DNA of 64,000 nucleotides from an uncultured Oscillospiraceae bacterium (lineage in GTDB: Bacteria; Bacillota; Clostridia; Oscillospirales; Acutalibacteraceae), in assembly GCA_900549825.1 (NCBI GenBank), contig URQB01000001.1, forward strand, positions 62,001 through 126,000. The letters run 5' to 3'. The notes under the pieces were generated by a model, which saw nothing but the letters and a program-made list of their open reading frames with translations, was not told the DNA's origin and did no database searches. The number at the start of each line of letters is the position of its first letter. Within the stretch, counting starts at the first letter, position 1. Shown piece after piece: positions 42,026-50,937 of the stretch. Position numbers and translations under genes: made by a program.

Positions 42026-44233
42026 ATGCACGATCAAAACGCATCTTATTGTGCGGGCCGGTTTCCGCAGCGCACCCGCACATTTTATCAAACCGCCGAA
42101 GGCCTTCCCAGCGACAGCATCTTGAGCCTTGCCTGCGACGGGCAGGGCGTGCTCTGGGCGGGGACGGACGCCGGGCTTGCCCGCCTGGCTCCGGGGGAAA
42201 GCCGTTTTCATCCTGTACCGGATATTGTTGAAATCCCCGTCAGCGTCCTGTTCTGTGGCAGCGATCACACCCTCTGGGCCGGATCTGGCAACGTGCTTTT
42301 TGCCTTCACCGATTCCGGAATCGAGAAAGAGGAATGGGAATGCGACATCGTCGCCCTCGCAGAGGGGAAGGACGGCGTACTCTGGCTGCTGACGAAAGAC
42401 GCCCTTTTCCGCCGGGAAGGCGGTGGGTGGACAGAGCTGCTCGGCGTGCCCGGGGAAGGCTCCTGCCTTGCCGTGGCCAGCGGCTATGAGGTTTATGTCG
42501 GCACAGAGAATTCCGGAGTTATGGCCCTGACCGGAAAGCGCTGGCACTGGTCCGAGCTGTATGCGCAGGCGACGCCTCTCATCAGCAACTGCATCCAGTG
42601 CCTGTTTTTCGACGATTTCGGCCACCTCTGGATCGGCACGGACCGCGGCCTGTGCGTTTACAGCGGTACGGATTACTGGATGACGCCGGATTTGGTCGCA
42701 GGCCTTCCAAGGGCTGACCTGCGTGCCTGCGCCTGTGCGCCGGACGGGACGCACTATTTCGCAACGCCGTTCGGGATACTTTCCCATCAGGGCGGCACGG
42801 TCAAATACCTCGGCTATAAGCGCTGGGTGCCGCATCCTGACGTGCGCTGCCTGGCCCTCTGCCCGGACGGGACGCTCTGCGCCGGGACGCAGGAGGGCTT
42901 GAGTATCATCCGGACGAAAGAAATGACGCTCGCGGAAAAAGCTGCCTGTTATCAGGCAACAACGGAGAAATACCACGTGCGGCGCGACGGCTTCGTCACC
43001 GTCCGCGCGCTGGACCGGGAGGGGGATCTCTCCTCCGGACATGTGGAAATCTCCGACAACGACGGCATCTGGACGGCATGCTATGCCGCCTCCCAATCCT
43101 ATCGCTACGCCGCGACCAAGGAGCCGGAGGCCGCCGCACTCGCCCGCCGCAGCATCCTTGCCATGGTGCGGCTGACACAGGTAACCGGCATCCCGGGCTT
43201 TACCGCCCGCGCGATCCGCTATCCCGGCGAAGAGCGTTTCGGAGACGGGGACCCGGAATGGCACCTGAGCGCAGAGGGGGACTGCGAATGGAAGGGCGAG
43301 ACCTCCAGCGATGAAATGGTCGGCCATTTCTATGCGTACTCGCTCTATTACGATCTGGTGGCAGACGCAGCGGATCAGGAACTGCTGGCAAACGTGGTTG
43401 GCGAGATTACCGACCATATCCTGCGCAACGGCTACCACCTGGTGGATACGGACGGGCGGCCAACGACCTGGGCAGTCTGGAACCCTGAGCAGCTCAACCA
43501 CGATGATAAATGGATGTTCGAGCACGGCGTCAATTCCCTGGAGATTCTCTCCTTCCTGAAGACCGCGCATCATATGACCGGCAAACAGACGTATGACGAT
43601 GCTTACCGGGAGCTGATCACCAGGCACCACTATGCGATGAACGTGTCGCAGCATAAAATCGAAGATGCGCATGTCTGCCATATCGACGATGAGCTCGCCT
43701 TCCTCACCAGCGTGCCCCTGCTGCGCTATGAAAAGGATTCCTCCCTGCGCGCCTTCTACCTGATGGGGCTGGAGCATCACTGGCAATATGAGCGTGTGGA
43801 GCGCGCTCCGTTGTGGAATATCATTTATGGCGCAATGACGGGCCGCGTATGCGATATCGAGGCGGCGGCGGAAAGCCTTGCCCTCATGCCGCTGGATCTG
43901 ATCCGATGGCAGACCTTCAACAGCCATCGGCAGGAGCTCGAGTGGGATCTCACGCCGGAAGAGCGCTTCGGCGAGCCGCGCCAGCTGAAAAAGCCCCTGC
44001 CCTATGATGAAAAGCCGCTGAATAAATACGACGGAAACCCCTTCCGGGCGGACACTGGCTGCCACGAACTCGCGCATGCATTTTGTGAGGAGGCCGCGCA
44101 CAAGCCGCATGCGCAGCCCATGCTGCCCGGCGGAGGCAACGACTGCGGCATGGCAGCGGAGGATGGCTGCGTATTCCTCCACCCCTACTGGATGGCGCGC
44201 TATTTTGGCCTGCTGCGGGAGGATGATTCATAA
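42026..44233 (+). CDS. Two-domain protein: beta-propeller (two-component regulator propeller type) plus alpha-helical toroid
   Basis: 735 residues, no signal peptide or transmembrane segment. N-terminal part (about 15-310) has propeller repeats of the sensor-kinase type: LWAGTDAGLARL, LWAGSGNVL, YVGTENSGVMAL, LWIGTDRGLCVY, YFATPFGILSH, LCAGTQEGLSII. The C-terminal part (about 325-735) is helical and aromatic-rich with DNDGIWTACYAASQSYRYA, SSDEMVGHFYAYSLYYDLV, WNPEQLNHDDKWMFEHGVNS, recalling (alpha/alpha)6 glycosidase/lyase folds. No kinase or DNA-binding domain. Similar propeller-toroid proteins exist in other phyla, uncharacterised as far as I know. AAAGGAGG precedes ATG. Operon position suggests cytoplasmic glycan processing or sensing. 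Confidence 0.75.
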   Translation: MHDQNASYCAGRFPQRTRTFYQTAEGLPSDSILSLACDGQGVLWAGTDAGLARLAPGESRFHPVPDIVEIPVSVLFCGSDHTLWAGSGNVLFAFTDSGIEKEEWECDIVALAEGKDGVLWLLTKDALFRREGGGWTELLGVPGEGSCLAVASGYEVYVGTENSGVMALTGKRWHWSELYAQATPLISNCIQCLFFDDFGHLWIGTDRGLCVYSGTDYWMTPDLVAGLPRADLRACACAPDGTHYFATPFGILSHQGGTVKYLGYKRWVPHPDVRCLALCPDGTLCAGTQEGLSIIRTKEMTLAEKAACYQATTEKYHVRRDGFVTVRALDREGDLSSGHVEISDNDGIWTACYAASQSYRYAATKEPEAAALARRSILAMVRLTQVTGIPGFTARAIRYPGEERFGDGDPEWHLSAEGDCEWKGETSSDEMVGHFYAYSLYYDLVADAADQELLANVVGEITDHILRNGYHLVDTDGRPTTWAVWNPEQLNHDDKWMFEHGVNSLEILSFLKTAHHMTGKQTYDDAYRELITRHHYAMNVSQHKIEDAHVCHIDDELAFLTSVPLLRYEKDSSLRAFYLMGLEHHWQYERVERAPLWNIIYGAMTGRVCDIEAAAESLALMPLDLIRWQTFNSHRQELEWDLTPEERFGEPRQLKKPLPYDEKPLNKYDGNPFRADTGCHELAHAFCEEAAHKPHAQPMLPGGGNDCGMAAEDGCVFLHPYWMARYFGLLREDDS

Positions 44234-44311
44234 AAATGCTTCACCCTCTCATCCCTTTAGGCCTCGACTGATTTTCTATTTAGACATCAATCGAAGAAAA
44301 GAGGTTCCGGT

Positions 44312-45223
44312 ATGTTCTCTGAGCAAACGCTGAAGGATTTTTCCGGCGTCTATTCCCTGATCATGACGCCGTTTCATGAAGACCGAACGGTGGACTGGAA
44401 AGTCTATGAGCAATATCTCGAATATCAGATTTCGCACCGCCCGCATAACCTCTTTCCGGTCTGCGGCTCCTCTGAGATGAAAGAGCTCACGCTGGAGGAG
44501 CGGCTTCATTCCGCTTCCGTCGCAGTCTGCCACGCGCCGAAGAGCATGCGCGTCATTGCCACCGCCAATCTGGAGGATTCCTTTGAGGCACAGCGGGAGG
44601 AAGTCAAGCGTATGGAGCAAACCGGCGTGGATGCGCTCGTCTTCACCTCCCGCGGCATTGGCGACCGTCCGGAGGAGCTCTTTGAATCGCTCTGCCGGCT
44701 GGCGGAATGCACAACACTTCCCATCCTGCTCTATGAATTTCCCGGCTATCCGGGCCAGAAGATCATCGATGCGGACACCTATGCCCGCCTGATCGACACC
44801 GGGCGCTTTCTCGGCATTAAGGACACGACCTGCCGGATGGATCTGATCACTGATAAAATCCAAAAAGCGACGGAAAGCGACGTTTTGCAGGCCAATATCC
44901 CCTATCTGTACGACGCGATGCAGGCGGGAGCCAAGGGCGTGATTGCCACGGTCAGCGTCATCATGACAAAGACGCTGCGCAAATTCTGGGATCTGTATGC
45001 CTCTGGCGCGCCGGAGGAACGTTTGGCTGACCTGAACGCGGATATCGTCAATTCTGCAGCGGTCATCGACTCCTGCTTCACGGCCGGGCCGAAGCATCTA
45101 TTCAGCGCGCGCCTGGGTATCCCGATGACCACGGTCACCCGCTCCGGCCAAACGCTCCCCCCGGACCGGGCGCACGCCTATGAAATCTGGTACGACTGGG
45201 CAGTCCGGCACGAGTTGTTATAA
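44312..45223 (+). CDS. Dihydrodipicolinate synthase / N-acetylneuraminate lyase family protein
   Basis: Class I aldolase of the DapA/NanA superfamily, 303 residues. Barrel start GVYSLIMTPFHEDRTVDWKVYEQYLEY; CGSSEMKELTLEER in the place of GTTGE; the Tyr of LLYEFPGYPG (near 145) and Schiff-base Lys of FLGIKDTT (near 172) are present. Gln/Ser variation in the GTTGE loop and the operon context argue against housekeeping DapA and for a sugar-acid or amino-sugar-acid aldolase. AAAGAGG precedes ATG 44312. 78 bases separate it from the propeller gene. Confidence 0.85.
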   Translation: MFSEQTLKDFSGVYSLIMTPFHEDRTVDWKVYEQYLEYQISHRPHNLFPVCGSSEMKELTLEERLHSASVAVCHAPKSMRVIATANLEDSFEAQREEVKRMEQTGVDALVFTSRGIGDRPEELFESLCRLAECTTLPILLYEFPGYPGQKIIDADTYARLIDTGRFLGIKDTTCRMDLITDKIQKATESDVLQANIPYLYDAMQAGAKGVIATVSVIMTKTLRKFWDLYASGAPEERLADLNADIVNSAAVIDSCFTAGPKHLFSARLGIPMTTVTRSGQTLPPDRAHAYEIWYDWAVRHELL

Positions 45224-45310
45224 TCATCAGCTGTGCCGTCCTCTATTGCAAGGGCAGCAAAAAATTTTTGATTGGCATAAAATTTCCGTATCTATAAAGG
45301 AGCTTCTGTG

Positions 45311-46210
45311 ATGGAGAAATATCTGATCCTCAACGCCGACGATTTCGGCATGTGCCACGCGGCAAATCTGGCCACTATGGATCTGCTCAAAAAGGGCGGT
45401 GTCACCTCTGCCACCATCATGATGCCCTGCAGCTGGTCCGGCGAAGCGGCGGCCTTTGCCGTGCAGAATCCGCAGTTCGCCATCGGCATCCATCTGACCT
45501 TTACCAGCGAGTGGGAACATTACCGCTGGGCGCCCGTCGGCCATGACCAAACGGAAAGCCTGCGGGGCAGGGACGGCTACATGTGGCACGAGAGCGACGA
45601 ATTCGAGGAGCACTGCAATCTCAACGAAGTTCGCGCCGAAATTCTGGCACAGGTCAGCAGAGCGAAGGCGCTCGGCTTCTCTGCCCCTTCCCATCTTGAT
45701 AACCACATGGGCTCGCTCTATGGGATCGAAACGGGCCGCCTGGAGCTTCTGAACCTGACGATCGACGTCTGCGCAGAGCTTCATATGCCCTTCCGCCTGC
45801 CCACCTCCTACATCCCAGCCCAAAAGGCACTTTTCGAGGGGAGCGCCTTTACCGAAGATATGGTAAAAATGCTGCTGGGCAATGTGCGTGATTATGCGCG
45901 GCAGAAGCAGGTGCCCGTGTTGGACTACCTGCTGCCGCACGATTGGAACGGCCCGCAGGCCCAGAGCTACGAAGCTTTCCGCGACTATATGCTCACCCGG
46001 TTTGAAGCCTTCCCGGACGGCATTTCGGAAACCTTCATCCATCCTTCGCTTGAATGCGACGAGCTCAAGGGGATCACCCGCTCCTGGCAGCGCCGCGTTT
46101 GGGAGCACCGGCTCTTTGCCGATCCTGCAACGCGGCAGCATATCGAAAGCTGCGGCATTCGGCTGATTAACTACCGGGAGCTTGCAAAAATGCGGCTGGG
46201 AGCCCGTTGA
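45311..46210 (+). CDS. ChbG/HpnK (YdjC) family carbohydrate deacetylase
   Basis: Metal-dependent N-deacetylase acting on N-acetylated sugars such as phosphorylated chitobiose, 299 residues. The catalytic ILNADDFGMCHAANLA at residues 6-20 (Asp-Asp), GIHLTFTSEW near 64 (His) and PSHLDNHMGSLY near 125 (His...His) are all conserved. ATG 45311 is 7 bases after AAAGGAG; GTG 45308 is too close. Last gene of the cluster, followed by the terminator at 46236. Confidence 0.9.
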   Translation: MEKYLILNADDFGMCHAANLATMDLLKKGGVTSATIMMPCSWSGEAAAFAVQNPQFAIGIHLTFTSEWEHYRWAPVGHDQTESLRGRDGYMWHESDEFEEHCNLNEVRAEILAQVSRAKALGFSAPSHLDNHMGSLYGIETGRLELLNLTIDVCAELHMPFRLPTSYIPAQKALFEGSAFTEDMVKMLLGNVRDYARQKQVPVLDYLLPHDWNGPQAQSYEAFRDYMLTRFEAFPDGISETFIHPSLECDELKGITRSWQRRVWEHRLFADPATRQHIESCGIRLINYRELAKMRLGAR

Positions 46211-46235
46211 TTATCCTATTTAAAAAAATACAAAG

Positions 46236-46270
46236 CCCGCTATCTGCGCATACAGATAGCGGGTTCTTTT
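46236..46270. terminator. Bidirectional terminator between the sugar cluster and argF
   Basis: Perfect 11-bp stem (46236-46246 with 46253-46263), loop CGCATA, T-rich tail and A-rich 5' flank. Confidence 0.85.
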
Positions 46271-46295
46271 ACAACCGTCTCTTTCAGCTCTGTTT

Positions 46296-47201
46296 TTATT
46301 TCATCAGGGTAACCATCACGGCCTTCTGCGCATGCAAACGGTTTTCCGCCTCGTCAAAAATCTCCGCGGCGTGCGCTTCAAACACGTCCGCCGTGATCTC
46401 CTCGCCGCGGTGGGCAGGCAGGCAGTGCTGTACCATGCAGCCTTCCTTCGCAGCCCCCAGCAGCTTCTCATTGACCTGGTAGGCGCCCTCGAAGGCTGCG
46501 CGGCGTTTTTTCGCCTCGCCCTCCTGGCCCATGGAGGCCCATACGTCGGTAAAGATCACGTCCGCATGCTCCGCCGCTTTCAGGGGATCGCGCTCCAGCG
46601 CGAAGCCGCCGTTTTCCGCCGCAAAATCCAGCACCTTCTGATCCGGGTCGTAGCCCTCCGGGCAGGCGACGCTCACGGTCATGCCCATTTTCAGGCCGCC
46701 GACAATCAGGGAATTGGCCATATTGTTGCCGTCGCCAATATAGCACATTTTCAGGCCGTCCAAGCGGCCCTTATGCTCCCGAACCGTCATCAGGTCGGCA
46801 AGCACCTGACAGGGGTGGCAGAAGTCCGTCAGGCCGTTGATGACTGGAATCGATCCATACTCTGCGAGCGCCTCCACTTCCTCCTGCGCAAAGGTACGGA
46901 TCATGATGCCGTCCAGATAGCGGGAGAGCACCCGCGCCGTATCCTGCACCGGCTCGCCGCGGCCGATCTGCAGATCGTGCGCACTTAAAAACAGAGCGCT
47001 TCCGCCGAGCTGAAACATGCCCACCTCAAAGGAGACGCGCGTGCGGGTCGAGGATTTCTGAAAAATCATGCCAAGCGTTTTGCCCTCCAGATGGCAGTGC
47101 TCAATATGGTGGCTGCGCTCATATTTGAGCTGATCGGCAAGGTTCAAAAGCTCCAGAATCTCCTGAGTGGAGAGATCGAGCATCTTCAGTAAATGTTTCA
47201 T
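46296..47201 (-). CDS. argF: Ornithine carbamoyltransferase
   Basis: Converts ornithine and carbamoyl phosphate to citrulline, 301 residues. FQKSSTRTRVSFEVGMFQLGG (carbamoyl-phosphate STRT, near 48), DGIMIRTF near 100, NGLTDFCHPCQVLADLMT near 125 (HPCQ), ADVIFTDVWASMGQE near 225 and MVQHCLPAHRGEE near 265 are all present. ATG 47201 is 9 bases after AAAGGA; the two earlier in-frame ATGs crowd the RBS. Last gene of the arginine operon. Confidence 0.96.
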   Translation of the reverse strand: MKHLLKMLDLSTQEILELLNLADQLKYERSHHIEHCHLEGKTLGMIFQKSSTRTRVSFEVGMFQLGGSALFLSAHDLQIGRGEPVQDTARVLSRYLDGIMIRTFAQEEVEALAEYGSIPVINGLTDFCHPCQVLADLMTVREHKGRLDGLKMCYIGDGNNMANSLIVGGLKMGMTVSVACPEGYDPDQKVLDFAAENGGFALERDPLKAAEHADVIFTDVWASMGQEGEAKKRRAAFEGAYQVNEKLLGAAKEGCMVQHCLPAHRGEEITADVFEAHAAEIFDEAENRLHAQKAVMVTLMK

Positions 47202-47226
47202 GGCCATCATTCCTTTCTAGGCGATT

Positions 47227-48405
47227 TTATTTTATCTCCGTGAGTATTTCCTTCAAAATGGCAATACCCTGTTCCAGTTCCTCCTGCGAGATCGTCAGCG
47301 GCGGGAGCAGGCGGACAAGCGTTTTCGCCGTGAGCACAAGCAGGCCCTTTTCGACACACCGGGAGGCAACTTCCTTGGCCTGCTTTGTTTTCAGCACAAG
47401 GCCGAGCATCAGGCCCATCCCACGGATTGCTGCCACTTCATCACATTCCGATAAGGTTTCCCGCAGGAATTCGCCTTTTTGACGCACCTGCTCGAAAAGC
47501 GCTTCATCCATACGTGAGAGCACCTCGCAGACACCCGCACAGACAACCGGATTGCCGCCGAATGTACTGCCGTGTGTTCCCGGCCCCATCACGGAGCCGA
47601 GCTTCTCCACGCACAGGCACGCGCCCACGGGAAGGCCGCCGCCCAATCCCTTCGCGCTCGTCAGGACATCCGGCCGCACGCCAAAATGCTCCCAGGCATA
47701 AAGCTTGCCCGTCCGGCCCACGCCGGTCTGCACCTCATCGAAAATCAGGAGGATATCCTTTTCCCGGCAGAGCTCTGAAGCCTTGTGCACAAAATCCGCG
47801 TCCAGTGGCCGCACGCCACCCTCGCCCTGCACCGGCTCCATCATCACGGCGCAAACGGTCTCGTCCAGCGCGGCCTTCAGCGCATCGAGATCGTTCGCCG
47901 CCGCATAGCGGAAGCCCGGCGGGAAGGGATCAAAATACTGATGCAGTTCGTCCTGACCGGTTGCGGTGAGCGTTTCCATCGTGCGGCCGTGGAAGGAATT
48001 TTTCAATGTGACGATCGTCGAACGGCCTTCGCCATAGGTATTGAGGCTGTATTTGCGTGCAAGCTTCATGGCGCATTCATTGGCCTCTGCGCCGGAATTA
48101 GCGAAAAATACGCGCGCAAAGCCGGATTTTTCACACAGCAGCTTCGCCGCCTCTGCCACGACCGGATTGTAATAGAGGTTCGATGTGTGTGCAAGCAGGG
48201 ATGCCTGCTTTGCGACCGCCTGCGCCCAGGCTTCATCACCATAACCCAGGGAGCTTACGCCGATCCCGGCAGTGAAGTCGAGATAGCTTTCCCCTTCCGG
48301 GCCAAAAAGCCGCGCGCCTTTTCCCTCTACCAGGGCCGCATTGAAATGCGTGTAGGTGGGCATCAGATATTGATTCGCCATATTTTTGATCTCTTCATAT
48401 GTCAT
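47227..48405 (-). CDS. argD: Acetylornithine aminotransferase
   Basis: PLP enzyme of fold I making N-acetylornithine from the semialdehyde, 392 residues. LDFTAGIGVSSLGYGDEAWA near 43, NSGAEANECAMKLAR near 105, LIFDEVQTGVGRTGKL near 218, and the PLP lysine in TSAKGLGGGLPVGA near 250. It may also serve in lysine synthesis (DapC activity), as in many bacteria. Fourteen bases after argB in the operon. Confidence 0.96.
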   Translation of the reverse strand: MTYEEIKNMANQYLMPTYTHFNAALVEGKGARLFGPEGESYLDFTAGIGVSSLGYGDEAWAQAVAKQASLLAHTSNLYYNPVVAEAAKLLCEKSGFARVFFANSGAEANECAMKLARKYSLNTYGEGRSTIVTLKNSFHGRTMETLTATGQDELHQYFDPFPPGFRYAAANDLDALKAALDETVCAVMMEPVQGEGGVRPLDADFVHKASELCREKDILLIFDEVQTGVGRTGKLYAWEHFGVRPDVLTSAKGLGGGLPVGACLCVEKLGSVMGPGTHGSTFGGNPVVCAGVCEVLSRMDEALFEQVRQKGEFLRETLSECDEVAAIRGMGLMLGLVLKTKQAKEVASRCVEKGLLVLTAKTLVRLLPPLTISQEELEQGIAILKEILTEIK

Positions 48406-48419
48406 AAAGCTCGCCTTCC

Positions 48420-49274
48420 TCAGATAAACATCGTCCCCACCCCTTCATCGGAAAAGAGCTCGATGAGAAGGGAATGCGGAATCCGCCCATCAACAATATG
48501 GGTGCGGTGCACGCCGCGCCGGACCGCCTCCACGCAGCACTCGATCTTCGGGATCATGCCGCCGGAAATGATCCCCTGATTTTTCAGCCCAGGCACGTCG
48601 CTGACATTGACGACCGGGATCAGTGTGCTTTCGTCGTCCTTATCGCGCAGGAGCCCGCGTACGTCCGTCATCAACAGCAGCTTTTCCGCGTGCAGGCAGG
48701 CCGCGATGCGCGCCGCCGCGGTATCGGCGTTGATATTGTAAACATCCTCCCCATATCCGCCGCCAATGGTGGAGATGACGGGGATATAGCCGGTTTTTAG
48801 CGCATCGTTGATAGGCGTTACGTCAACGCTCTCAATTTCGCCTACAAAGCCGAGATCCTCTCCCGTATGTTTCACTGCGCGGATCATGCCGCCATCCAGC
48901 CCGCAAAGCCCCAACGCCTTGCCGCCGTGCGCGCCGAGCAGCTGCACGAGATCCTTATTGACCTTGCCCGCGAGCACCATCTGCACCACGTCCATGGTCT
49001 CCTGATCCGTATAGCGCAGCCCGCCGACAAAGCGGCTCTCCCTGCCGAGCCGGTTCAGCATCGAGCTGATCTCCGGACCGCCGCCGTGGACGAGCACCAC
49101 ATGGATCCCAACGAGGGACAGCAGGACGATATCCGTCATCACGGCGTCCTTGAGCTCCTCATTGATCATCGCGTTGCCGCCGTATTTGATGACGATTGTT
49201 TTCTGATAGTATTTCTGGATATACGGAAGCGCCTGCACCAGCACCTGCGAGCGCTCAAAATTGGAGGTCTCCAT
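48420..49274 (-). CDS. argB: Acetylglutamate kinase
   Basis: Phosphorylates N-acetylglutamate, the usual feedback-controlled step when argJ is of the cyclic type. 284 residues. TIVIKYGGNAMIN near 28, VLVHGGGPEISSMLNRLG near 60, FVGGLRYTD near 85, YNINADTAAARIAA near 175, GGMIPKIECC near 238. No extended N-terminal helix of the strongly arginine-sensitive hexameric form is clear (the start MetGluThrSerAsnPheGluArgSerGln is short). Follows argJ by 60 bases. Confidence 0.96.
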   Translation of the reverse strand: METSNFERSQVLVQALPYIQKYYQKTIVIKYGGNAMINEELKDAVMTDIVLLSLVGIHVVLVHGGGPEISSMLNRLGRESRFVGGLRYTDQETMDVVQMVLAGKVNKDLVQLLGAHGGKALGLCGLDGGMIRAVKHTGEDLGFVGEIESVDVTPINDALKTGYIPVISTIGGGYGEDVYNINADTAAARIAACLHAEKLLLMTDVRGLLRDKDDESTLIPVVNVSDVPGLKNQGIISGGMIPKIECCVEAVRRGVHRTHIVDGRIPHSLLIELFSDEGVGTMFI

Positions 49275-49334
49275 GCATTCCTCTTCCTTTCTCGAAAAAA
49301 ATCCACAGCCCTGCTGTTTTGAATATTTTCCGGT

Positions 49335-50558
49335 TCAGGTGCGGTAATCGCCGTTGATTTTCACGTAATCGTAGGTCAGGTCGCATCCAAAGGCCTCTGC
49401 ATGAGCCTCGCCGTCGTACAGGCGCACGTCGATCTTGATCTCCTCCTCCAGGAGAACCTGCTTCGCTTGCTCTTCGCTGAACGGGATCCCCGCCCCGTTT
49501 TTGCATACGTCCACACGCCCTGCTGAGGAAAGGAACGATACATCTGCCTTCATTACGTCAATTTCTGCCCCGGCATATCCCATGGCGCACAGCACGCGGC
49601 CCCAGTTTGCGTCCGCGCCGAACATCGCCGTCTTGACAAGCGAAGAGCAGATCACGCTCTTTGCCACTGTGCGGGCGGTTTCCTGATCCTTTGCGCCGCT
49701 GACCTCGCAGACCACCAGCTTGGTTGCACCCTCGCCGTCGCGCGCCATTTCCCGCGCAATGCGGATGAGGAGGGTGGAAAGCATCTGTGTAAACAGCGCA
49801 AAATCATCGCCCTCCGCAGCAATTTCACAGTTGCCCGCCCTGCCGGAGGCCATGATGCAGGCCATATCGTTGGTCGACGTGTCGCCGTCAATGCTGAGCA
49901 TATTGAAGCTGTCCGCCACCGCCGCCGTCAGTGCCTTTTGCAGCATGGGGGCGGAGACTGCCGCGTCGGTCGTGATAAAACAGAGCATCGTCGCCATATT
50001 GGGATGGATCATGCCGGAGCCCTTGGAGATGGCTCCGATGACGCACTTTTTCCCATCGAGTGTAAACTGAAGCGCAAATTCTTTTTTGCGCGTATCCGTC
50101 GTCATGATCGCCTGTGCGGCATGGTCGGAGCCCTTCTTGGAAAGCTCTTTTGCCAGCTGCGGCATCCCCTGCTCCACCGGATCGAGGTCGAGCGGCTGCC
50201 CGATGACCCCTGTGGAGGCGACGATCACCTCGCCCGGGGCAATCCCCAGCGCCTTTGCCGTGATTTCGCACATCCCTTCTGCCTTTTCAATGCCGTCTGC
50301 ATTGCAGGTGTTCGCAATGCCGCTGTTGCACACGGCGGCGCGAGCCTTGCCTGCCGCCAGATTCTTTTTCGTCACCGTGACCGGCGCGCCGCAGACGAGA
50401 TTTTGCGTATACACAGCCGCCGCATTGCAGAGGACGTCTGCCGCAATCAGCGCGAGATCACGCTTTGACTTATTCTTTCGGATCCCGCAATGGATGCCGG
50501 CAGCCGTAAAGCCCTCCGGGGCTGCAACCCCGCCGGGGATAAAAGAGCATGTCACCAT
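49335..50558 (-). CDS. argJ: Glutamate N-acetyltransferase / amino-acid acetyltransferase (ArgJ)
   Basis: Transfers acetyl from N-acetylornithine to glutamate, closing the cyclic arginine pathway, 407 residues. N-terminal PGGVAAPEGFTAAGIHCGIR; the self-cleavage site HPNMATMLCFIT at about residue 185 with the nucleophilic Thr; SIDGDTSTNDMACIMASG near 220; the C-terminal CDLTYDYVKINGDYRT. The presence of ArgJ and absence of argA/argE fit the cyclic route. ATG lies shortly after AGGAAGG. Confidence 0.96.
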   Translation of the reverse strand: MVTCSFIPGGVAAPEGFTAAGIHCGIRKNKSKRDLALIAADVLCNAAAVYTQNLVCGAPVTVTKKNLAAGKARAAVCNSGIANTCNADGIEKAEGMCEITAKALGIAPGEVIVASTGVIGQPLDLDPVEQGMPQLAKELSKKGSDHAAQAIMTTDTRKKEFALQFTLDGKKCVIGAISKGSGMIHPNMATMLCFITTDAAVSAPMLQKALTAAVADSFNMLSIDGDTSTNDMACIMASGRAGNCEIAAEGDDFALFTQMLSTLLIRIAREMARDGEGATKLVVCEVSGAKDQETARTVAKSVICSSLVKTAMFGADANWGRVLCAMGYAGAEIDVMKADVSFLSSAGRVDVCKNGAGIPFSEEQAKQVLLEEEIKIDVRLYDGEAHAEAFGCDLTYDYVKINGDYRT

Positions 50559-50584
50559 TGATAAAACCGTCCTTCCTGTCCGGA

Positions 50585-50869
50585 TTAATCTGTATTCCTT
50601 CTGCGGAACAGCGCAAGTCCGCCGAAGCCGCTGATAATCGCCATATAGAAGCCTAAATTATAGGGAAAGCCCGTATTATGCGCTTCATAAATCTGATAGT
50701 TGCCAAAGAATGAAAGAATCAGGGAAATCGGCGCAATCCAGCCGTGCCAGATTCCTGTAAAGAAACCTGCCGCATCGACGGAGGCTGTCCTGTGCGGCAC
50801 ACATCCGCCCAGCAAAAACAGCATGCAGATCACCAGCAGGGCAATTGAGGCCCATTGTCTTTTTTTCAT
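50585..50869 (-). CDS. Small putative membrane lipoprotein in the arginine operon
   Basis: 94 residues with a signal segment ending in LLGGC (Cys23), two further hydrophobic stretches (about 40-62 and 74-86) and a GLALFRRRNTD C-terminus placing the basic end in the cytoplasm. FFTGIWHGWIAPISLILSFFG and IYEAHNTGFPYNLGFYM are the recognisable blocks of a small membrane protein family seen in various bacteria without assigned function. AAGGAGA precedes ATG 50869. It lies between argC (69 bases upstream) and argJ (26 bases downstream), transcribed with them. No link to arginine metabolism is known to me. Confidence 0.7.
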   Translation of the reverse strand: MKKRQWASIALLVICMLFLLGGCVPHRTASVDAAGFFTGIWHGWIAPISLILSFFGNYQIYEAHNTGFPYNLGFYMAIISGFGGLALFRRRNTD

Positions 50870-50937
50870 GGCAGTCTTCTCCTTTCCAGATCGGCCGGAA
50901 GGGTTTGGGCGCTCCCCAGCCCTCAGACCAGTCGAAT

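Noticed and set aside
42002..44182. 726-codon open frame on the minus strand
   Set aside because: Antisense shadow of the propeller-toroid gene, no domain signature, no RBS.
44312..45223. Housekeeping dapA (lysine synthesis)
   Set aside because: The GTTGE loop is changed to a CGSSEM form and the neighbours are sugar genes, so a sugar-acid aldolase is more likely.
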